This document shows positions 42,064 through 54,199 of a DNA stretch of 64,000 nucleotides, piece after piece; positions within the stretch are counted from its first letter, which is position 1, and each line of letters starts with the position of its first letter. Both the position numbers and the translations under genes were made by a program. The notes beneath the pieces are model-generated. The model was not told where the DNA came from. It saw only the letters and a list, made by a program, of their open reading frames with translations, and ran no database searches. Source of the stretch: Gracilaria gracilis (lineage: Eukaryota > Rhodophyta > Florideophyceae > Gracilariales > Gracilariaceae); the NCBI GenBank assembly GCA_030374805.1, contig JARGSG010000212.1, positions 186,001 through 250,000 on the forward strand. Direction: 5' to 3'.

Positions 42064-42791
42064 TGACGCAACGAACGCAGGTTAGAGAAGGAAAGGGGAA
42101 AGTAGTGAAGAAGATGAGTAAGACAAACAAAGGGGGTAGGCCACCTTCTTCCCGAGTTTAGTGATCGGGCAGCGATCGCAACCTACAAATACTCTAGCGC
42201 ACGCCGCCGCCGTTGCAGCCAGCGACATAACTGCACACGTTGTCAAAGTGTACACTTTGACAGCCAAAGCGCGCGCAAAACACAATACGAATTCAAACAA
42301 CTAAATCAAATCGTGCCAAATCCAATGCCAACTCCATGATCCATATCTTGCTCTAAAAAATTGACAATTTCGGTCTGGCACAGCCAACACCCTCGCGCCG
42401 CTCAGAATCGCACATTCGCTCCAAAACCCTTCATAGTAGCCCAGAATCGCATACATTGCACAACCCCTCACAATGGCCTATAATAACAGATACTCCGCTA
42501 ACGCATAACTGGCCACCACCTATAGGCTGCAGCCAATCACAGCGTATCACTTGTTCCATCTGCCCTTCTCACTCCATACAACACGTTCCACTTGTGCAAA
42601 CCACGTTGCATGTAGCCATTTGCAGTAGCCAATCATATTGCAGTATCACGTTCGGTTCGCGGAGACACGCATATGCGCTTTTCTCATGAGGGTGCCCAAA
42701 AGTGCCCATGCTCCCCTGCAACTTTGTATTCCAAGTACTTGGAGCACCTTTGAGGGACTGACAGGCACTCGAACACATCCATACATCAACA
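42064..42791 (-). repeat. B2 3' LTR
   Basis: 728 bp, nearly identical to the B1 LTRs. Confidence 0.93.
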
Positions 42792-45700
42792 CTCCTCCTC
42801 GAGTTCCTGACCAAGTCCAATCCTTTTCATGATGGCCTGAATACTCAATGGACCTAAGGGCTTCGTGAGAATGTCCGCATCATTCAACTCAGTTGGAATG
42901 TACTTGACATCAATCACAGACTCTTTTACCAGTTCCCGAATAAAGTGCAGCTTCACATCGATGTGCTTGGCGCGACCCGATGGGCATCTTTCTCCTGCAC
43001 TCCAGTCGATCGCAACCTGGTTGTCCGAGTGTAGAGGAACTGCACCATCGACGTCCAAGTCAAGTTCAGATAGTAGACGCTTCATCCACACAACCTCCTG
43101 CGCTGCCATGGTCAAAGCGTAGTACTCAGCCTCTGCAGTAGACAATGCAACTGAAGCTTGTTTCTTTGCACCAAAGAATACCACGGCGGACCCAAACTTG
43201 ATCATGTATCCCGACATGGACTTCCGATCGGACTTGTCGCCGGCATAGTCCGAATCGACATACGCTTCCATGTTCAGGGAGCCAGCGTGATAATTCAACC
43301 CATGTTTGCAAGTTCCTTGTAAGTAGCGCAGAACCCGTTTCGCTGCCCTGTGACAGTATGGTGTTGGGTTGCTTTGATAACGTGCAAGAATGAGTACTGG
43401 TGCGAGAATGTCCACGCGTGTGCGAAGTGCCAAGTACAGCAGAGACCCGATCATCTGCTGGTATAGCTGCACATCCTGAGGGGATTTGTCTTCCTCCTCC
43501 GCAAGTCCTATGAATAAAGATTCTACCATGGGGCTGCGAGCTGGTTTGCTCCTGTCAAGACCAAAGCGTCGAAGCATTCCTTCGATATACAACGGCTGTG
43601 CAAGTTGCATCCCAGTTAAACGACCATCGTCGTCTATGCTCCAAGTGAGTTCCACACCCAGGTAGAGAGTTACTTTGTTCTCAACACGGATCTCGTACAG
43701 GCTCCGAAGCTCCTCCAAAATCCGAGACCGTTCTTCTGCAGATGGAGTAAAGATTAGCAGATCGTCCACATACACAAGGATGTACGCGTAGCCTTTGTGT
43801 TTACTGGCTCGCCGAAACACACAATGAGCACTCGGCAACTCTTGAAATCCAATGGCTCGCAGATCGCCCGTCAACTTGGTGTGCCAGGCTAGATGTGCTT
43901 GCTTTAGCCCGTACATTGCCTTTTGAAGCTTATAGCATCGTGAGCCAATTCCAGAAACACCGCGTGGTGACATTACCCAAACATCCTCGTCGAGATCGCC
44001 GTTGAGAAATGCAGTCTTCACATCCACCTGAGCAATATACATCTGCAAGCATAGAGTCAAGTAGAGGAAGAAACGTACTATGCCAAACGAAACCACTGGA
44101 GCGTACGTTTCCATGTAGTTCTCACCAAAAGTTTGGTGATTACCACCGGCCACGACTCGAGCCTTGAAGCGTTTCACCGAACCATCTGCATTACGCTTGA
44201 CCTTGAGCACAATGTGCGTGGGGCAGTGGTTGTTGCGATGGAGACTTGTCCTCTTTCCAAGTATTCTTTGACTCAAGTGATGCGAGTTCATCTTCAATGG
44301 CTGCTCGCCATAAGCTCTGCTCGATGGGCGTCGCGGACATTGCTTCCTTCAGCGTAGGTTCATCACTTGTGGTAACCTGAACTGCAGATGTGGTTGCAGA
44401 CGCAGCCATGTACCACCTCCGGGGTGCACGACGCGTGCGTTGCGGGTATCGTGGTGGTTCGGTAGAGTCGTCCGTGTCACCAGTGGGCTCGTGCGCTGTG
44501 TCGTTCGCAGGGTGGTGGTCACTTTCATCAGCAGAGCCATCACCTTCAGCATTGTCCACACCATCATCACTGCTTTCATTACTTGGTGCAGGTAATGCTT
44601 CTTCGGCAATTGGGCCAGATTCATCATCGGGGCCACTCGTACTGTCACAAATGTCATCCACATTTACTTCGTCACCAGGATCATCTGGGTAAGAGCCGTC
44701 GGAGTCGGAGCATGGCGCAGCCTCAGAACTGTAGTCTGTGTCAGATGCACATTCATCCTCCATAAACTCCTCCAAGTACTCGGCACCAGGGAATGAATTC
44801 TCATCAAATGTGACATGACGTGAGTGCATGATGCGCGGTAGGCCATCATCATCTCTGACAAGTACATCGAATACACCATGCTCAAGAGTCTGCAAGTACA
44901 CCCCCTCAAGTGCACGAGACTCGAACATGGTTCCTTCGATCATCTTCAGTACGAAAGCTGCACATCCAAACACACGGGTGTGCTTCAATGTCGGCCTATT
45001 TCCCGTCATCAACGAGTACGGAGTGCTTCCAGTAGTTGAATGTGGAACACGGTTCCGCACAAACTGTACATGTTTCAACGCAAAGACCCACAAACATTCC
45101 GGTAGATTGGCCTGAATGAGCATAGCCCGAGCTGCTTCCTCCATAGTGCGATTGATGCGCTCAGCTATGGCGTTGTGTTCCAGAGTGTACGGAGGTGAAA
45201 AGGAAGTGTCTTCAAATGCGTTTTCTGGATTATCTTGTAATGCAATGTATTCCTTAGCGCCATCCGAGTGCAGTTTCTTCACCGCCACTCCTCCAAGCTG
45301 CTTGAGCTTCTGCGCAACACCATCATACACCTCACTGATTTGGCTGCGGTGTTTCATGAATCCAATGATAACATATCGTGAGTGGTCATCCACGAATGCT
45401 GACGCATACTTAAACCTGTCCGGAAACGATGTGGTGAGGGGACCGATGATGTCAGTGTGCACTTTGTCACCAACTGACGATTCACGACTAAATGAACCAG
45501 GAAACGGTAGTTTGTGTGCTTTTCCAAGACGGCATGACCGACAGACCTCCTCCATTTTCGCAAGACTTGGCACACCATCTGCATGTTTGTGAACAACTTG
45601 CAAGTCTCTGGGGTTCATATGTGCAAGTCTTCGGTGCCATAGCTGTGTCAAAGCAGTCATCGAGGCCTTCAATGCGCAATCCAAATCAACCTGGCTGGAA

Positions 45701-47112
45701 GTAAGAGCTCGTTCATGAGTGAAATGCGCTACCGGTTCCGGCAAAGTGTACAGTCCGGAACGTTTATCGCGCTTTCCTGACCCAATGTGGAAACCATTGT
45801 CATGAATCAGACGAACTTCTGCAGAATGGAAACGTGACTCAATCTGTTTGTCGGCTAAGCAACCTACAGAAACCAAGTTGTACTCCATTGAAGGAACCAG
45901 GAGTGCATCACTCAGACGTAAATTCACATTCTCGAAAGGCAGAATCACATCTCCCCGCTGAGTTGCAGACACACATGTCTTTTCTGCAAGCTGTATAACA
46001 CGCTTCTCCACATCATGCAGTGTACTGGGAATGAATGCGGAAGCAGAATGGAAGTAGTGCGAGGTCGCTCCACTATCTGCGTAAGTGTCCATGTCTCTTT
46101 GAGTGGGTGGTAGAACCGTTGCTTTCTCCATAGACATGCCAGCTATTTCGATCTTGGACGATTTGCCAGATGATTTTGAAGAGGTCTTCGGCTTATCTTT
46201 TGACTTCAATGTAAGCTTGTCCAGGATACTCTTCGGTAAATGGTTGTCCGGATTGTCTGGGTTCATGTAGCATCGGTCCTGAGTGTGTCCATCACGATCA
46301 CAAAAATCGCAGTGATGACCATTGGTGCTACCAGCTGCCAGTGCACGATTAGTAGGAGCATCATCAGAGTCATTTCCATCTCGATGATTTGCACTTGCAG
46401 AGGTACCAGACTGCCTTCCAGAACCTTTTCCTTTATTCCTCTTGCGACTGCGACTACGTCCAGAAGTTATACGACGTGCATTGTACTCATCGATAAGTGT
46501 GGTAGCAACATAATTCCAAGTCAGTTCGGATATTTCCTTGGTGCGCAACGCCGCAGCGGTAGACTCCAAAGAACTTTGCGGATCAATAGAAGCCAAAAGC
46601 ATAGGAGCCTTATGCGATTCCGGAATAGCGGCATCCTTGCCCATGCGATCCAACTGTGAGAACAATGCAGTGAATTGATCGACATACTCAGACATGTTCT
46701 GTCCATTGTAAGACATACGGAACAGTTGAGTCTGAACCGCGATCCGAGAAACCGTTCGATTAGATGCATAACGCGCATCAAGCATCTTGAGCATTCGTGC
46801 CGGATCATCATCCACGTCCATTACCACACGTAGAGGAGCTTCGCCAAGTGCACATATGATGATCCCACAGGCCTTCTCACGCTTAGACAATGAGCGAATG
46901 CCCTCTGCAGAAGATCCTTGACCATCCGTACCAGTGGTATCAGTGGATACAGACTGCTCAGCATCAGTGTTAACAACATTCCAGACACCTTTGATGCGAC
47001 ATGCGGCACGAAGACGATGCCGCCAGAGTGCGTAATCCTCACCGCGCTTGCCATGGAAGCGGGGAATCTTCACACCAGAGTTGGTCTCAGTTTCCTTTTC
47101 CGAGTCTGACAT
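42786..47112 (-). pseudogene. Copia B2 gag-pol with one frameshift
   Basis: The same domains and start (MSDSEKETETNSG) as B1. The only clear lesion is one extra G near 44220 (a gggg run where B1 has ggg). It falls between integrase and RT and separates gag-protease-integrase (to about 44191) from RT-RNase H. It also has one extra codon (Lys) in the QLAEKTCVS stretch relative to B1. All catalytic motifs remain, so parts could still act or be rescued by B1. Confidence 0.93.
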
Positions 47113-47790
47113 TGTGAAAGACTCGTTCCGAATACAACCAGATCCAGGAAACCAAGTAGAAAACAGGAGAGAGAAACAAAAGTAACTTTTGACAAACAAC
47201 AATACAAGGAGTGTGAGGGACTCAATGCTTATGTTACACAAAGAGGGTAGAGGCTGGAGTGGAGTACTCTCGACACTCAACAGCGAGGGCGCCAGCGGAG
47301 ACCGTGTAACGAAGTCTACAACGCTCGTCGGGACGCGTCCCGTACGCGATCACAGGCGGAGTTCGGGTACTCGACGCCTGGAGTATACTCACGGGTGAGA
47401 CAGAACTCAAACCCGGAAACAAGAAAGAAGAAGAAGAAAGAAGCAGCGGGTCCACTGGCAGGAGTTATCTAGCTCCGGTTACCCTAGAGGTCCGAACCTC
47501 TGATCCCTGGTTACTCTCTCCAGGTGAGATGCGATATCTTCTTGACCTACCCTGCTCTGCGCACTTCAGAGCGAGGGGCTTTACAATCCGTACGAGACGT
47601 CCAAGGGAGGTTAGTAGCCAAAGATATGCGTTCACCAGTTAGCTCCTGCTAGTCACTTGCGGGAAATCAGCGCGGTCCTTCGCGCTCGCTCGCTCGGTCG
47701 CCCAATGCGCGTACCTGTCGCAGATAGGAAAACTTCTTAGAATCCAAATGAAAAGTTAGAAGAGCGTGACGTCTGCGAATAGTCGACGCT

Positions 47791-47804
47791 CTGGGCCCAT
47801 AACC
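47791..47804 (-). promoter_or_regulatory. Primer-binding site of B2
   Basis: The plus-strand ctgggcccataacc directly abuts the 5' LTR, as in B1. Confidence 0.75.
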
Positions 47805-48537
47805 TGACGCAACGAACGCAGGTTAGAGAAGGAAAGGGGAAAGTAGTGAAGAAGATGAGTAAGACAAACAAAGGGGGTAGGCCACCTTCTTCCCGAGTTT
47901 AGTGATCGGGCAGCGATCGCAACCTACAAATACTCTAGCGCGCGCCGCCGCCGTCGCATCCAGCGACATAACTGCACACGTTGTCAAAGTGTACACTTTG
48001 ACAGCCAAAGCGCGCGCAAAACACAATACGAATTCAAACAACTAAATCAAATCGTGCCAAATCCAATGGTTTGCCAACTCCATGATCCATATCTTGCTCT
48101 AAAAAATTGACAATTTCGGTCTGGCACAGCCAACACCCTCGCGCCGCTCAGAATCGCACATTCGCTCCAAAACCCTTCATAGTAGCCCAGAATCGCATAC
48201 ATTGCACAACCCCTCACAATGGCCTATAATAACAGATACTCCGCTAACGCATAACTGGCCACCACCTATAGGCTGCAGCCAATCACAGCGTACCACTTGT
48301 TCCATCTGCCCTTCTCGCTCCATACAACACGTTCCACTTGTGCAAACCACGTTGCATGTAGCCATTTGCAGTAGCCAATCATATTGCAGTATCACGTTCG
48401 GTTCGCGGAGACACGCATATGCGCTTTTCTCATGAGGGTGCCCAAAAGTGCCCATGCTCCCCTGCAACTTTGTATTCCAAGTACTTAGAGCACCTTTGAG
48501 GGACTGACAGGCACTCGACCACATCCATACATCAACA
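47805..48537 (-). repeat. B2 5' LTR
   Basis: 733 bp. It differs from the 3' LTR by a 5-base insertion near 48070 and a few substitutions. Confidence 0.93.
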
Positions 48538-49917
48538 CGAAGCATGCGGCAATGACTACTTTGCTGCTGCAACGAGTCAACGCTTTTATAAATGGAAATT
48601 GGAAAGATGAGCAAGTACAAATGACTCCTAAAGTCCCCCAAGATTACCCATTCAGCTGTACATTGTTCAACATGTATATTGATTCCATGCTGTATCGAGT
48701 GCAGGAGGTGCCATAGCATGTGTCGGATCGAGGTGCAAGTGCATTTGCCGACGATGTGATTCTGATGGCGAAGACCGATAGCGGGCTGCAACAACTACTA
48801 GACATATGCATTAGTTGGGGCAAAGAAATGCAAATGCCGTGTAACACTGCAAACGGCAATTCGATGGTACTGCGACTGCCTGCAAACCAAAATCACTCTA
48901 CAATATTCATACTTGCTGGTGATGAGCTGAGCGTGGTACGTAGTGCAGTATGTCTGGGGGTGTCTCTAAACACCAGTGGAGTAACACCCGAGAAGCCCAT
49001 GGAACGGGTACAAAATGCTCAACGTCGATAAGGAAGCCTAGCCGGTGCTGGTCTGCACCGGAATGGATTCGATACGCGCAGCTGTATGAGTTTGTACCGC
49101 GCATTTGTGAGGTCGATTTACGAATATGCGTTGCATCTTGTACCGCTCACACCACATGTAGAAATGGCGATAGTGAAGCTTGAAGCAAAGTTCTTCAAAC
49201 TGATTCTTGGAAAAACGGCATCTTGGTTTGGAACATATCGGGTGCCGATGATGCGTGTACTTTGTCGATTAGACTCTGCGGCTCTGCAACGAATTGTGCT
49301 CGCCTCCAAGCGTCTACGGCACTATCAATCGTGTCGTGAAACGGCATTGAACCTTGACTTGGAACAAAGACCGCGACAGTTAAAGCTGAACCGAGCATGT
49401 CGGCAGCTGTCGCTGTACAATGCACATCCTTCAATTTTGGCACTGCGAGCTGAAATTGATAATTTATGTACAACGGGGATAGAAAATATACGGGATGGGG
49501 AGTAGAAACTTGCCTCGGTAAGACTCGTTCGCAAAATCCCGTGTGCGGTAAATGGAAAATACCCACCCGTTCTTCGGTTGCGAAAAGTTTCGCACAGAAT
49601 GATGGGTATCCGATGGTACTTCAATGAGTTCCCAGTGAACCCTGTTTGGGCACGTGATGTACTTCGACAGGAGTACTGGAAGTACTGAAGACTGAAAGTA
49701 CTACTTGGAATGGAAGATTGGTCACCTGGAGAGGGGCAGGAGGCGACCGAAATACTAGAGGTACTGGAAGAAGCACAGTTGTAATTCTGTGCTATAAGTA
49801 GTAAGAATGAATGCGTTGGTTTGTAATTGACCAAGTTAGTTTACACCTTGACAGTGTTACCCTGCTGCTCTTCATGGGATATTGGGAACACTATAAATAA
49901 AACAGCAATTGATTGAG
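48538..49917 (+). pseudogene. LINE copy 2 ORF2 end and 3' UTR
   Basis: Holds the rest of RT (ASAFADDVILMAK keeps the FADD motif) and the C-terminal region, with stops near 48715, 49029, 49502 and 49686. The PQGD motif is altered to PQDY. It ends with the family 3' UTR and a degenerate tail at about 49910. Confidence 0.88.
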
Positions 49918-49925
49918 AATTGAGA

Positions 49926-50886
49926 GGGCGCAGTACGGTCGCTCCTACGCTTCCAAGCCCGTTTCATCGACCCTCGTACTCCACGGACGCAGAGCAGGAC
50001 TTCACTGTCTCCCTTGTCTCTAGCCAGCGGGTTACTAACAAACTCGATATGTGTTCACCATTCGCCAGAGAGAAAACAGCGGGGTACTCTAACGCAGATA
50101 GGAAAACTTCCAAAGAAAAGTAGTAAGTAAGAAATGAGCGCGACGTCCGCAAGTTGTCGACGCTCTGGGCCCATAACCCAACGATACACACGCAGGTAGG
50201 GTAGAAAGGGAAGTAGAGATGGATATGGAAGAAAGAGAAAGTGAAACAAGTGAAGGTTGACTGCCTTTGGTCGACCCACTTACTCGAGGGTCGCCGATCG
50301 CAACCAACAAATACCCTAGCGCGCGCTTCACCGTCGTCGCAGCAAGCGACGACGGCGGTCGTTAGGAGTTGCACGTGTGTGCAGTTGTACACGAAAAGCG
50401 CGCGCAAACCAGAGTACAACAATTTCAAATAACTAAACCAACCAACACTACAAATCCATTGCCATTCCTTCGATTCAGAACCAGATCTAAAAAAATCATC
50501 AATTTGCATGGTGGCACTCCAACCTTGCGCAGCCCAGAATCGCATATTGCATACAAAACCGCCCATTCCAGCCTAGAAAAGCACATCCTCGCTATCTGCA
50601 TAGTCAGTCTACTACTCTAAGCCTCGTCCAATCACAGAGCTCCACTTGGCCCATACCACGATAACTCTCCATACAATCCATGGCACTTGTAGACACCACG
50701 TTGCACAAGGGCATTTGCAGTAGCCAATTCTATTGGCGTTTCAGGTTGGGGTTGAGCAGAGGCGCATATGCGCTTTTGCGAAGAGGGTGCCCAAAAGTGC
50801 CCATCGTCCCCCGCAACTTTGCTTTTAAGTATTCCGAGTCCAACCTGAAGGACTGACAGGCACTCGACCATGTCCCAACGTCAACA
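49926..50886 (-). mobile_element. Family A fragment: leader plus 5' LTR
   Basis: Part of an A leader (49926-50164), the primer site (50165-50178) and a 5' LTR (50179-50886). It directly follows the end of LINE copy 2, and the rest of the element is missing. The LTR carries the usual GCGCATATGCGC palindrome near 50763. Confidence 0.82.
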
Positions 50887-51113
50887 CATACCATCTGTGC
50901 TAGCTACACACCTGTAGCCCAGAACAACCCAGTAATGCCATAACACTTGTACACACTACGTTGCATATGCACATTTGCAGTAGCCAATCAGAAGCCAGTT
51001 TCATGTTGAGTTTGCACACACGCGCATATGCGCTTTTCCAGCAGCACCCTCCAAAACAGCCCATGCTCCCCTGCACTTTTGGTTTCAGTGACAGCACTAG
51101 GTCAACATCCAAC
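50887..51113 (-). repeat. Family C LTR fragment
   Basis: The last about 227 bp (plus-strand sense) of a C LTR, from cataccatctgtgctagc to the end. Confidence 0.82.
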
Positions 51114-51201
51114 GTTACTCTGCTGCTCTTCATGTTACCCTGCTGCTCTTCATGGAATATTAAGAACACTAAAAATAAAACAGAAGTGGATTTAAAAAAA
51201 A
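51114..51201 (+). mobile_element. LINE 3' tail remnant (copy 6)
   Basis: A degenerate LINE 3' UTR with its gttaccctgctgctcttcatg block present twice in tandem, ending in an A-run at about 51193-51202. It marks the right edge of the retrotransposon-dense zone. Confidence 0.75.
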
Positions 51202-51881
51202 ATCCAACAGAACGTGCCTGAGGTAGGAGGTGCAGCTGGAGCTGATCCCGATGCGGGTGACAGTGCTAACGATGGTGTATCTCAAGAAAGCGACGGTGCT
51301 TCTCTACTCGGTGGAGGCCCAGCTTTCCTTAGGCTTGGTTCCCCTGTGGGTGAAGAAGCTGATTGTGGCGGCGCAGCCTCCGCGGTTCGCCGATATCGCC
51401 GTACCGAGTAGTTACCCCTCTATGGTCGTTCGGCCTCAATAAAGCTTCTTGGTCGTCAGACCCAACAGGTAGCGGATTGCATACGCGCCGTGCGTCCAGA
51501 CCTGCACGCGTCGTGCGGAATCAAGTCATTGCTTGCATGCGCCGCACGACAGCAATGTGCAGCGTGAAAGCACGTCGGTGTTCTCTGAATTATAGTTTAG
51601 TATGCTAGATCGCTAGTTGTGAAAATAAAAGTCCGAAAAAACTAGCATTTTTGCAGTTTGCGCTATTTGGCAAGGCAAAAAAATTTTTTTTGGAAATTAG
51701 GTTTCCGTTCAGTGCAATTCAAACTTCAGCTACTGGAGTTGAAGGCTAGTTTGCAGTTCCCCTGCCACCATTAGTAACTTTACATTCACCACACTCGTCA
51801 AAAACACTCTAAAAAATTACGAACCAACCACCAGCGCTCCCTTATTCCATCCCTGCATTCGCATCCTGAGTCTCAGTTTCC
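51202..51881. other. Unassigned 680-bp stretch
   Basis: No recognisable gene. A short Gly/Ala-rich frame (51214-51411) ends shortly before a plus-strand AATAAA at about 51437, so this could be the 3' end of a lost transcription unit. From 51600 on it is AT-rich, with long A- and T-runs near 51670. Confidence 0.4.
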
Positions 51882-53041
51882 CTAAATGTCAAGTGGAAGA
51901 ACTCGAACGGAACAGTCTCTCCATTCTCGTACACCCTCCTAGCCCCCAAACCGGCTTCCAACCCCTCCCAGCCTTTTCTCCTCCTGCTCCTCCAGTATGC
52001 GCTCCGCCGTTCGCACAGCCGCCGCCGCAATACCAAACCCAACTAGTGGCGCTCCACCCGGCAGCTGCCACGGCACACGCACCTCCCCATCCTCGCCCCC
52101 CATCACCCCACCCTTTCGCCTCTTTTTCAGCCAACTTCCCCCAACCTCCCCTCCATCCCCTTCTCCGCTCCTCCCCCTCAAACTCCCACGCCCACCACGA
52201 GAGCCAGGCTTCACCGGTGACCCTTTCTATTTCCCCACCTCCCTCCCAACTCCTTCTTCCTTCACCAGTTATTTCACCTCCAACAACAATTGGCACGCCT
52301 TCTCCACCTGTCCCACTTGCGTCTCCAACACCTCCACACGTCCCCTCAGCCCCATATTCTCCCTTCTCAGAGTCACCAGCTCCCTCCAAACGCACTCTAC
52401 CATCCCACTCATATGCCTCCCGTCCCCATTCCAGCCAACTTTATCCTATTCTTAATCGTCGAAATCAAAACCATTGGCACCCGAATCTCCGACACACTCA
52501 GCACCGCCCTTCCCATCTCACCAACCATCTCAGAAAGCCATTCGTCCAAATGTTCCTTTAGATCCTCTCCAAGCCTCCTCAACCGCTCCTTCATCTCCGC
52601 CGCAAACCTCCTCTCCGGTCCCCCATTCCCTCCACCCCCTTCACCCCCATCACCCCCACCTCCCTCTCCATCCCTACTTCCCTCCTTCTCCCTCATGCAA
52701 ACCTTGTCCTCACCCTCCTTTTTCCTTCCCGGTGGTGTCTCTGGTACCTCCGTCCGGTGAAGCAGAGCCACTAGCTCCTCGTCCTCGACGTACCCATTCG
52801 ACATCGCAGAAATAAATGGCGGTTCACGATAACGAAGATAGATAAGAACAAGCGAGATGAACCCAACAGTTGCAGCACTCCCCCCCACTCCGCACACCCG
52901 TGGCACTATCGGCCACACGCCCACTTGCGCTGCACAACCCTTTGTACCCCATTCAAATCCGCTCCTAATTCCCGCCATTCCACACAATTTCCATTCTTTT
53001 CCTAGAAATCTCCACATTTTCCCAACCTCAGTCCATACCAT
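51882..53041 (-). pseudogene. Membrane-anchored coiled-coil protein, decayed
   Basis: I do not recognise this gene. Reading leftwards from the ATG at 53041, about 50 residues with several Cys and Trp lead to one hydrophobic segment (TVGFISLVLIYLRY). An acidic stretch follows, then a Gly-rich linker and helical, charged heptads (MKERLRRLGEDLKEHLDEWL). A frameshift near 52440 leads into a second strong coiled coil (ELVTLRRENMGLRGRVEVLE). A Gly/Arg-rich tail ends at 51882. In-frame stops in the second half lie near 52271, 52235 and at 51939-51941. The proline-rich frames on the plus strand look like its antisense shadow. A single-pass membrane protein with oligomerising coils is inferred. Confidence 0.5.
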
Positions 53042-53368
53042 ATTCCAATGAAACCCACGATGCACCACCTCTCAAGTACCAACGGTAGCATAAAATCTTA
53101 CTTTCTATGCTTTATTTCACTACATACCTTCTCATAAACACACTCTTCGACCCTACCTCCACTGCAGCCCTGCTGCTCATTTCTTTCCATACCCGAATCA
53201 TACAAATCCCCTTATCTCCTGGACACTTTTTTCCATGACCACAACAACAGCCCAGTTGTGTACTTACAGCTTTCCCCACTCCTTGGAATGTAGACCACTT
53301 TCCTTCACAGCTACCAGCAGACGACACCTTCCAACAGCCCATACCTTCAATCAAACAAACTCATCGCA
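53042..53368. other. Spacer between divergent genes
   Basis: About 330 bp between the start of the coiled-coil gene (-) and the ketopantoate-reductase-like gene (+), so it presumably held their promoters. An 80-codon minus-strand frame here (53112-53354) has no supporting feature. Confidence 0.4.
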
Positions 53369-54199
53369 ATGAGCTCCCATTCATCTTTTCTCCGTTCTAC
53401 AATCATCCCAGCTGTTGTCGTAGGTAGAGGCCGTACTAGCACCATGCTTTACAACAATGGTTCCCCTCAGGACACCTTTCTCTCCATCGAAGACTTTATT
53501 TCCGCAGCGTGCCTTCCCCAAGGTCCAATCTTCTTCTGTGGCAGGAACGACCTTCTCGAAAAAGTAATTCTATCTTGTCCAGCACGACGAGCAAAAGACT
53601 TGGTCTTCATCCAGAATGGTCACATTCTTCCCATCTTTTCCCAACATGGAATTGACCCCTGCACACGAGCCGCTCTTTAAATCGCCGTTCCCACTGTCGA
53701 CGCCTCCCCACAGGATGGTGTCACCCCTCTCTCTCCCAATGGTCTAACCACAGCCACCGGAAAGTGGGCTCTGGCAATAGCTGAACGCCTCTGGACCGCA
53801 GGTCTCACTTGCAGTATCGTCGACGAAAACACCTTTTCCAAGTCTTACTACCAAAAGCTCGTTTGGATCTCTTCCTTCAATCTCGTCGGTTCTTCATTTG
53901 GATTCGTTACCATGTATGAAGTGGCTACCAAGTACCAAACTATTGTCTCAACTGTAATGAAGGAGCTTCTAGGCATAGTCACCTTCAGCACAGGTCTCTC
54001 CTTCAATATCTTTTCTACAGTGGAATCACTTCTGGAATACGGCAGCACCCTTACTTCCTTCCCAGCTTTTTTCTCGGAGTATGAATCTAGAAATGCTTAC
54101 TTCTATCCCACCTTCGCAGATGAAAAACTAGCCGGAAGGCAGGACCCTGTCCCTTTCCACACCAACTATATCAATTTTCTTAGACATCACATTCTCTAG
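53369..54199 (+). pseudogene. Ketopantoate-reductase-like (PanE/ApbA-type) protein with one stop
   Basis: 276 codons interrupted only by the TAA at 53678-53680. An N-terminal nucleotide-binding strand-turn (AVVVGRGRTSTML, a degraded GxGxxG) is followed by GPIFFCGRND and DLVFIQNG, typical of the NAD(P)-binding half of ketopantoate-reductase-like proteins. The second half has the helical KLVWISSFNLVGS motif seen in plant and algal members. Family knowledge suggests an NAD(P)-dependent oxidoreductase, but this subfamily's substrate is not established. It is shorter than bacterial PanE at the N-terminus. The single stop could be a null allele, a young pseudogene or a sequencing error. Confidence 0.65.

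Larger units (their letters stand above)
42064..48537 (-). mobile_element. Copia family B element B2, nearly intact
   Basis: A complete element with LTRs at 42064-42791 (728 bp) and 47805-48537 (733 bp; a 5-base insertion near 48070). The target duplication is cgaag (42059-42063, 48538-48542) in LINE copy 2 ORF2. It is almost identical to B1. Confidence 0.95.
19548..49917 (+). mobile_element. LINE copy 2, full span with nested insertions
   Basis: One LINE copy can be read in order through pieces 19548-20262, 22303-22857, 36643-38531, 40947-42063 and 48538-49917, each joined across an insertion with an exact target duplication. The insertions are a pogo-like element, copia C (with B1 inside), an 83-bp LINE scrap, a solo-LTR stack and B2. 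ORF1 has a TAG at codon 10 and a deletion of about 650 bp relative to copy 1. ORF2 has several stops. It is therefore an old, dead copy that served as a landing site. Confidence 0.9.

Noticed and set aside
51893-52561. 222-codon proline-rich plus-strand frame
   Set aside because: It is the complement of a Gly/Arg-rich coiled-coil frame on the minus strand. The heptad pattern and hydrophobic segment occur only on the minus strand.
53112-53354. 80-codon Cys-rich minus-strand frame
   Set aside because: No recognisable motif and no repeat elsewhere in the window. It sits in the spacer between two divergent genes.
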